This document shows positions 1 to 6,328 of a DNA stretch of 38,036 bases, piece after piece. Below the pieces are notes generated by a model. That model saw nothing but the letters and a program-made list of their open reading frames with translations, did no database searches and was not told the origin of the DNA. Source of the stretch: Verrucomicrobiota bacterium (GTDB lineage Bacteria > Verrucomicrobiota > Kiritimatiellia > UBA8416); contig JABGOW010000489.1 of NCBI GenBank assembly GCA_018645275.1, forward strand, positions 1 through 38,036, read 5' to 3'. The position numbers and the translations under genes are program-made. Each line of letters begins with the position of its first letter. Positions within the stretch are counted from its first letter, which is position 1.

Positions 1-1
1 C

Positions 2-637
2 GCCTTTGAGCTGATTCCAGAAAACCTTCGGGAGAAGGCGGCCGGGCATCTGGTAGAGCTGGTTCACGCGGCTGACGATCATCTTCGCACCGGGTTCCTC
101 GGCACGCCGTTTATCACCTCGATTCTCGACGATATGGGACACAGTGACCTGGCACGCAAGGTCCTGTTCAAAGAGACGTACCCCTCCTGGTTCTTCTCGA
201 TCAACCAGGGCGCCACGACCATGTGGGAGCGATGGAACAGCTACAGCCACAAGGATGGTTTCGGCAATGCCGGCATGAACTCGTTCAACCATTACGCCTA
301 TGGCGCGATCAATAGTTGGATGGTCGAGCGCCTGGCAGGACTGGCTCCGGATCCCGCGCAGCCCGGCTACAAGCACTTCTTCATTCAGCCGCTTCCCGGC
401 GGTCCCCTGAAGTCGGCGGAGGCGACGCTGGAGACCCCGTACGGCCCGGCGAGGAGTGCGTGGACGCTGAAGGGCGATAGGCTACAGCTTGAAGTCACAG
501 TCCCGCCGAATACGACCGCGACGCTGCGCGTGCCGGCAGGCTGGTCGGGCAAGAATCTTCCGACAGAGCTGGCTCCCGGTAAGCATCGGCTAAAGTTGGT
601 GCGCAACCTTGCCAAAGAAGAGGAGCATCATGGATAG
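2..637 (+). CDS. alpha-L-rhamnosidase (GH78-like), C-terminal part; 5' end lies outside the window
   Basis: Frame 2 is open from the window edge (AFELIPENLREKAAGHLVELVHAADDHLRTGFLGTPFITSILDDMGHSDLA...). GTPFITSIL, SWFFSINQGATTMWERWNSY and the FNHYAYGAINSWM block are typical of the GH78 C-terminus. Confidence 0.88.
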   Translation, partial: AFELIPENLREKAAGHLVELVHAADDHLRTGFLGTPFITSILDDMGHSDLARKVLFKETYPSWFFSINQGATTMWERWNSYSHKDGFGNAGMNSFNHYAYGAINSWMVERLAGLAPDPAQPGYKHFFIQPLPGGPLKSAEATLETPYGPARSAWTLKGDRLQLEVTVPPNTTATLRVPAGWSGKNLPTELAPGKHRLKLVRNLAKEEEHHG

Positions 638-2000
638 ACGGGAGTTCGTGAAAAGAACAGGAGCTGCGGCTCTTGCGGTCGCAGGAAGCTCAGCATATGC
701 TCGCGCTGAGACAGCGGGAGCGAAGCGGCCGAACATCCTGCTGATCTTCTCGGATCAACAGCATTGGCAGGCGCTGGGCTTCATGGATCCGTTCTTCGCC
801 ACGCCCAACCTGGACGGGCTGGCAGAGGAAAGCGTGGTGTTCGAGCGATCCTTCTGCAGCACCCCACAGTGCTCGCCAAGTCGATCATCTCTCCTGACCG
901 GCTTCTACCCGAGCACAACTGACGTTCTGGGCAACGTGGGAGCCGCTGGAGGCAATTCCCTTGCGATACCAACGATAGGAAAGGAGCTCCAGGACGCCAA
1001 TTACGTGACCGGCTATTTCGGCAAGTGGCACCTTGGCGGCAAGGCGGTTGCGACGGCGGGGTGGGACCATCATGACTTCGCGACCAATGATCGCAAGGCA
1101 GAGTCGGGCGCCCTTGAGTTTCTCAAGACAAAACGCGATGAGAGCAGGCCATTTGCGCTGTTTGTGTCGATCAACAACCCGCACGATGTTTACGCCTTCA
1201 AGCGACACAAATCGAACCGTGGTGACGTCCCCATGCCACCCTCCTGGGCTGGCGAAACATTCGACGGCAAGCCCCCCATCCAGAAGCAATTCATGGAGGA
1301 GGATCAGGGAAAGGCGATTCATGGCCACCCCCGCGATGAATGGCAGAAGTACAGGGACTGCTATCGCAGCAAGACAGAGCTATACGACCGAAATGTCGGA
1401 GCGATCCTGGATGAACTGAAACGACAAGGTCAGTGGGATAACACAATCATCATCGTCACATCAGACCACGGCGATATGGACACGCAGCACAAACTGATCT
1501 TCAAAGGTCCCTTCATGTACGAACACATGATGCGCGTTCCGCTGATGATTCGGGTTCCCAGGGCGTTCTCCACTCTTGCCCCGCGCCGGATCAAAGAGAC
1601 CGATGTGGTTAACGTCGATATTGTCCCAACCATCCGGGATTTCTGCAGTCTACCGAGCCGGAACGCGCACGGCCTCTCACTCGCGCCCCTGTTTTCTAAA
1701 CCGGAACACTACACCCCCCGGGATTTCGTCATTGGACAGTACTACAGCAAGCAGAAGTGGGTAAACCCGATTCGGATGATTCGCACCGGCGACTACAAAC
1801 TCAACCGTCATATTCCCTGGGGAGACGAGCTATACGATCTGAAGCATGATCCCCACGAGTTGACGAATCTTGCGGACGACCCACACTACGCCGACATCAA
1901 GCGCGACCTGGAGACGAAGCTGGACCGATGGCTCAAGGAACACGATGACCCGTTCTACGCATTGCAGGCCACCTCCCGCCAAGGCGAGACACTCGACTAA
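630..2000 (+). CDS. S1 family sulfatase with Tat-like signal (MDRREFVKRTGAAALA)
   Basis: PNILLIFSDQQ metal-binding start, C-S-P-S-R-S-S-L-L-T-G formylglycine motif, YFGKWHLGG. ATG at 630 preferred over the TTG at 609. Confidence 0.92.
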   Translation: MDRREFVKRTGAAALAVAGSSAYARAETAGAKRPNILLIFSDQQHWQALGFMDPFFATPNLDGLAEESVVFERSFCSTPQCSPSRSSLLTGFYPSTTDVLGNVGAAGGNSLAIPTIGKELQDANYVTGYFGKWHLGGKAVATAGWDHHDFATNDRKAESGALEFLKTKRDESRPFALFVSINNPHDVYAFKRHKSNRGDVPMPPSWAGETFDGKPPIQKQFMEEDQGKAIHGHPRDEWQKYRDCYRSKTELYDRNVGAILDELKRQGQWDNTIIIVTSDHGDMDTQHKLIFKGPFMYEHMMRVPLMIRVPRAFSTLAPRRIKETDVVNVDIVPTIRDFCSLPSRNAHGLSLAPLFSKPEHYTPRDFVIGQYYSKQKWVNPIRMIRTGDYKLNRHIPWGDELYDLKHDPHELTNLADDPHYADIKRDLETKLDRWLKEHDDPFYALQATSRQGETLD

Positions 2001-2015
2001 CCACTGGTCTTTGCT

Positions 2016-4250
2016 CTACGGAACACTCAACGCTTCGAGAACAAGCGTCGAGAGCAGGCGATTCCCTTGGGCATTCATGTGGACGGAATCCCCGGTCAGA
2101 ATTCCCCTTTCCGCATTCTCCGGATTGTGCTCTTTGAGATAGGTGATGAACGCCTTGCGCAGGTCAAGTAGCTGGGAGCCACTCTCCTTCGCCACCTTCC
2201 GGCTGATATCCGAGTACTGGTCGAGCATCTTGTCGTCGGGATTCGAGCCATCTGTTTTCTCGCCGATCACCGTCGGCGTGCAGAGGATGACTCGCGCGCC
2301 AACAGCGTTGATCTTGCCGATCATGTCTTTGAGGCCGTTTTCAAAGTCTTCCGGCGTCGTCCCCTTCTTCCCGCGCGCCACCACCCTGGGATGGGTCCAA
2401 TGCCACACATCATTGATGCCGATATAGATCAGGACGATGGTAGGCTTCTTCTGGAGCACATCGCTATCAAGGCGTCTCTGACAGTCGGGTACTTTGTGTC
2501 CGCCCTTGCCGGCGCCAATGGTCTCAATATTCAGGCCTGCGTACGCGTTGGAAATCGCCTGTGACGTCAACGTAACGTAGCCACCGGGCCTGACACCCGC
2601 CGCCGTGATCGAGTCCCCCAGGAATACAATCCTGTCGTTCTGCTTGAGCGACTTCCCGCCAAGGGATTCGGCCTTCGCCGGGGCAGGCTGCGCGTCTGTG
2701 AGATCCCACGTATCGGTACGGAATGGTGAGGCAGGAAAGCCCTCTGTGCTGTAGAGACTGCATCCAACCGGGTTGTCTGCCCAAGCATAGCGCACAGCAG
2801 CAGGATCCTTGATGGCGGCCGCACTGACCTCCACGCAATCCTCGCCATCGCGCTGCGCAATGGCGGCATCGGCCCAGACAAAGGTCTTGTCCGGTCCAGC
2901 AATAGCGAAGCCCTTCAGCTCGCCTCCTTTGGCCATAAGCCCAGAACCCGTGTAGTCAAAGCTGACGACAACCGTGCTGCCTTCAACGGCAAATGACTTC
3001 ATGAACGGGGTCGTTGGCGTCCCTCTGCCATAGGTCTTGTTCAGAATGGTCGAGGCTAGCCGAAAACCGACATCCTGCTTATTCTTCGGGTGGATGTTCT
3101 TGGCTTCTCCAATGTCGATCGTGGTGGTGGTGTAGGCTGACGGCGTGTTCTGGGCAACATGCACAAAGCTCTCGCGTATCACCGGCCAGATATTGTCCGA
3201 CTCAACCGGCGCCACTTGCTCCTTTTTGAAGTTGGGAAGCTGTACGGCATAAAAGGGAATGTCCTGTCCCCATTCCGTGCGCCAACAACGCACCATGCGA
3301 TCCAACTGGACGCGATAATGCTCAGCAGTAGCCAGCGCCTTGGCATTCCTTTCGCCCTGGTACCACATGGCCCCCTTGATTGCAAAAGGGAGCAACGGAT
3401 GGATCATGCCGTTGTACAGATTGGCGGGGTAGTTCTGATTCAGGCGTGGATCGGTCTTGAGTCGCGGACGGCGCGGTGCACGCTTCTTCTGGACCTTCGC
3501 CGCAGCAACGCTGTCCTCCCACGTCTTCAGTTGCTGTTCATACTGGGCCTTGGCCTGCTCTAGCGAAAACCCCTTGGCTCTGACGTCAGACGCGGCTTTG
3601 CTCTCACTGGCAAACGGATCCTCTGTCTGCGCCGCTAGAGGCGTCCAGGCTTCGACACAGGTTCCGCCCCAGCAGGACGTGAGCAGTCCAATCGGAACCT
3701 TGAGATCCTTATGCAGCTCCCGCCCCGTGAAATAGGCCGTGGCTGAGAAATTCTTGACGGTATTCGAAGCACAGACCACCCATGCGCCATTGCAGTCCGA
3801 AGCTTCCTCCAATACCGCCGCGCGCCCAACCATGAAAGAGCGGATATGAGGATAGTCGGCCTTTGCCACCTCTTCATCGGGATTGTTCGCCTTGGAAACC
3901 GGCCACGCCATGTTCGACTGGCCCGAGCACAACCAGACATCACCGGAGAGCACATTATTGATCTCTACGGTGTTGTTGCCCTTGATGGTAAGCGTAAACG
4001 GACCTCCGGCAGCCGGTGTCTGAAGCTTTACCTGCCACTTGCCGGCTTTGTCTACTGTCGTTGAGGCCGATTTGCCCCAACTGCCGCCCACGGTCACCTT
4101 CTCGCCCGCGTCGCCCCAACCCCATACAGCGGCTTGCGTGTCGCGCTGGATAACCATGTTGTCCGTAAACAACCCGGCAGGCTTGATGTCCGCCATAGCG
4201 ACAGATGCCACCGTAGCCATTGTGATAATCATCAGTCTTCGTGCATTCAT
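2016..4250 (-). CDS. two-domain esterase: sialate O-acetylesterase (SASA) plus C-terminal GDSL/SGNH hydrolase
   Basis: N-terminal half has WLCSGQSNM, MWYQGERN and IHPKNKQDVG; C-terminal half has FLGDSIT, YIGINDVW and GDSVHMN. Signal-like N-terminus MNARRLMIITMATVASVAMA. Confidence 0.88.
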   Translation of the reverse strand: MNARRLMIITMATVASVAMADIKPAGLFTDNMVIQRDTQAAVWGWGDAGEKVTVGGSWGKSASTTVDKAGKWQVKLQTPAAGGPFTLTIKGNNTVEINNVLSGDVWLCSGQSNMAWPVSKANNPDEEVAKADYPHIRSFMVGRAAVLEEASDCNGAWVVCASNTVKNFSATAYFTGRELHKDLKVPIGLLTSCWGGTCVEAWTPLAAQTEDPFASESKAASDVRAKGFSLEQAKAQYEQQLKTWEDSVAAAKVQKKRAPRRPRLKTDPRLNQNYPANLYNGMIHPLLPFAIKGAMWYQGERNAKALATAEHYRVQLDRMVRCWRTEWGQDIPFYAVQLPNFKKEQVAPVESDNIWPVIRESFVHVAQNTPSAYTTTTIDIGEAKNIHPKNKQDVGFRLASTILNKTYGRGTPTTPFMKSFAVEGSTVVVSFDYTGSGLMAKGGELKGFAIAGPDKTFVWADAAIAQRDGEDCVEVSAAAIKDPAAVRYAWADNPVGCSLYSTEGFPASPFRTDTWDLTDAQPAPAKAESLGGKSLKQNDRIVFLGDSITAAGVRPGGYVTLTSQAISNAYAGLNIETIGAGKGGHKVPDCQRRLDSDVLQKKPTIVLIYIGINDVWHWTHPRVVARGKKGTTPEDFENGLKDMIGKINAVGARVILCTPTVIGEKTDGSNPDDKMLDQYSDISRKVAKESGSQLLDLRKAFITYLKEHNPENAERGILTGDSVHMNAQGNRLLSTLVLEALSVP

Positions 4251-4379
4251 TCTGTTGTTCCTTTCGTTGTGGTCCTAACGTTATCCGTAAGTCTCTTTAG
4301 TAGCGAACTGATTTCCGAAAGTAGCCCCGGGCCGTGCATCCTCCAAATCAACAGCTCGATATCTTCGCAGGTCTTTGCG

Positions 4380-4456
4380 CACCAAACACCAAACACTGAA
4401 TACTGAACACTGAACACCGAACACCGAACACTGAACACTGAACACTGAACACTGAC
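4380..4456. repeat. heptanucleotide tandem repeat, 11 units of 7 bp, consensus CACTGAA (reverse strand TTCAGTG)
   Basis: Read directly: CACCAAA CACCAAA CACTGAA TACTGAA CACTGAA CACCGAA CACCGAA CACTGAA CACTGAA CACTGAA CACTGAC, without interruption, ending 2 bp before the next CDS. Confidence 0.95.
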
Positions 4457-4458
4457 CT

Positions 4459-5973
4459 CTACGCCCCCATCAATCCCGGCGCAACAACCGGATCATCCAA
4501 TTCTTCGATCAGCTTCCGCAGCTTCTCTTCCATGCGTTCACGCACTGCCTTGTATTCAGGATTCGAGGTGCGATTCTCCATTTCGTCCGGATCATTCTTC
4601 AGGTCAAAGAGCTCCCATTGGAAACGGCCCTTCATGCCCGGGTAGTGGATCAGTTTGTAGCGCTCGGTGCGCACCCCGATCATTTCGGGCAAACGCTCGC
4701 CGTGGCTGTAGAAATGGTAGTAGGAGGCATCGCGCACCTGCTCGGCTTTGCCCTCCAGGATGGGTTTCAGGGAATGGCCCTGCATGTCGTCAGGAACCGG
4801 CAGCCCCGCGAACTGCAACAGCGTCGGCGCAAGGTCGACATGACTGACCATAGATTCATGCACCATACCGGCCTCAATGACGCCCGGCAGACGGACGAGC
4901 AGTGGCTGATGCATCGGACCCTCATACATCCACTGCTTGTTATACAGTCCATGCTCGCCCAGAGAGAAGCCCTGGTCCGAGGTATAGATCACCAGCGTGT
5001 CCTTCGCGAGACCACTCTCATCGAGGTACTTCAGAATCCGCCCTACATTGTCATCCACCGACTTCACCAGCCGGTAGTACCCCTTGATGTACTCCTGGTA
5101 GATGGCGCGCGTCAGTTCATCTCTTGTGATGTCCGGATTCTGCTTCTCCAGCTGCTCGCGATGTTTCAAAAAGGCCGGCCCCAACACCAGGCGATTTGCG
5201 GTCATAATGTCTGCGATGGCCTCCGGAGTTCGCCCCTCATAGTCATCCAGCAGCGTGGTCGGCTCGGGGATCTCGACATCCTTGAGGAATTCCTCGTACT
5301 TTTTCGGCGGGGTATACGGCGCATGCGGCGGCTTCGGATGCAACAACATGCAGAAGGGCTTTCCACCCTTCCGGTTCTTGAGCCAGGTGAGCGCCTCTGT
5401 CGTCATTACGTCATTGTTGTAGCCCTTGAGCTTCCGCCCGCCACTGAAACAGCTCTTCCGGTCCTTCGGCGACCAGGGAATCCACTCATGCTGCGGCTCG
5501 TACACCGTGGGGTTAATGGCCATGCCCTGCATCTTCATCACGCAGTAGTGGTCAAACCCAGTCGGCTGGGAAAGCAGGTGCCACTTCCCAAACAGCGACG
5601 TTTCATAGCCGCCGGCCTGCAGCAGCTTGGGGAACGTCTGCTGCGATCCGTTGAAGTTTTGATTCAGGTGCGTGGTACCGTTCTTGTGGGAGTACTTCCC
5701 GGTCAGCACCACCGCGCGCGAGGGCGTGCAGAAAGAGTTGGGCGTAAGCGCATGCTCAAACCGCATTCCTTCACTAGCGATCCGATCCAGCGCCGGGGTC
5801 CGGATATCCGTGTTCCCATAACACCCAATGGCCTTCTTCGCATGGTCATCCGACAGAATCAGCAGAATGTTTACCCGCCCTGCCCCAGCAGGCGAGCGTG
5901 GCGGGTTTGGACGCGTCGCCGCAACCGCGTTCATTCCCAGTAGTATCGACAGACATGCTATTGATTTCTTCAT
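4459..5973 (-). CDS. S1 family sulfatase (secreted)
   Basis: MKKSIACLSILLGMNAVAA signal; NILLILSDDHAKKAIGCYGN; C-T-P-S-R-A-V-V-L-T-G; LFGKWHL. Start ATG 5973 chosen over the longer ORF. Confidence 0.92.
   Translation of the reverse strand: MKKSIACLSILLGMNAVAATRPNPPRSPAGAGRVNILLILSDDHAKKAIGCYGNTDIRTPALDRIASEGMRFEHALTPNSFCTPSRAVVLTGKYSHKNGTTHLNQNFNGSQQTFPKLLQAGGYETSLFGKWHLLSQPTGFDHYCVMKMQGMAINPTVYEPQHEWIPWSPKDRKSCFSGGRKLKGYNNDVMTTEALTWLKNRKGGKPFCMLLHPKPPHAPYTPPKKYEEFLKDVEIPEPTTLLDDYEGRTPEAIADIMTANRLVLGPAFLKHREQLEKQNPDITRDELTRAIYQEYIKGYYRLVKSVDDNVGRILKYLDESGLAKDTLVIYTSDQGFSLGEHGLYNKQWMYEGPMHQPLLVRLPGVIEAGMVHESMVSHVDLAPTLLQFAGLPVPDDMQGHSLKPILEGKAEQVRDASYYHFYSHGERLPEMIGVRTERYKLIHYPGMKGRFQWELFDLKNDPDEMENRTSNPEYKAVRERMEEKLRKLIEELDDPVVAPGLMGA
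5869..5905. repeat. intragenic palindrome-containing element, copy A (outer CCCGCC...GGCGGG)
   Basis: GTTTACCCGCCCTGCCCCAGCAGGCGAGCGTGGCGGG; matches 8568-8604 at 33/37 positions with no gaps, all four differences being transitions. Lies inside the sulfatase CDS. Confidence 0.85.
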
Positions 5974-6029
5974 CGTATGGTTCCTCTTCTTGCTTACTCT
6001 AATCCCTCGGGCCACTGGCAATTCTCCAT

Positions 6030-6080
6030 TTTTGGAGTGCGGCGATGAAATCGCCGCTTTCCGCGAGCGCGGAGCGCGTG
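6030..6080 (+). repeat. GGAG-footed REP-like hairpin, copy 1
   Basis: TTTTGGAGTGCGGCGATGAAATCGCCGCTTTCC: GCGGCGAT-GAA-ATCGCCGC, 8-bp stem with 3-nt loop, followed by CGCGAGCGCGGAGCGCGTG. Confidence 0.8.
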
Positions 6081-6124
6081 AATGAACCCAGAGCGATCTA
6101 CTCAATCTACACCCCTTGCCCTAG

Positions 6125-6171
6125 TCACGCTCCGCTCGAATCCAAAGCGGTGACTCCGTCACCGCACTCCA
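6125..6171 (-). repeat. GGAG-footed REP-like hairpin, copy 2 (inverted relative to copy 1)
   Basis: Reverse complement TGGAGTGCGGTGACGGAGTCACCGCTTTGGATTCGAGCGGAGCGTG: GCGGTGAC-GGA-GTCACCGC; same foot, stem length and tail as copy 1. Confidence 0.8.
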
Positions 6172-6217
6172 TATCCCCAAGCTTGACTTCTTCGGCTTTC
6201 AGCTCTCTTCCGTCCAC

Positions 6218-6328
6218 TTAGCCCCGTACACCGGTGCCGACCATCCAGTTCTTCACCACAATGGCCGGATTGACCAGTGGGGAGTCAGGTGTCGCATCGA
6301 CATATCTCACCACGTCGGTGTCACGAAT
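6218..6328 (-). pseudogene. short coding-like remnant overlapping and following the sulfatase stop, in a shifted frame
   Basis: Minus strand IRDTDVVRYVDATPDSPLVNPAIVVKNWMVGTGVRG*; protein-like composition but no start codon and frame-shifted relative to the sulfatase ending at 6307. Confidence 0.4.

Noticed and set aside
626-632. GCATCAT at the first sulfatase start codon
   Set aside because: Single copy spanning the ATG, with no partner at about 21 bp.
4247-4438. 63-aa ORF MFSVRCSVFSVQYSVFGVWC
   Set aside because: Translation of the heptamer repeat; not a gene.
4618-5943. 441-aa plus-strand ORF opposite the second sulfatase
   Set aside because: Same antisense shadow effect; no domain motif.
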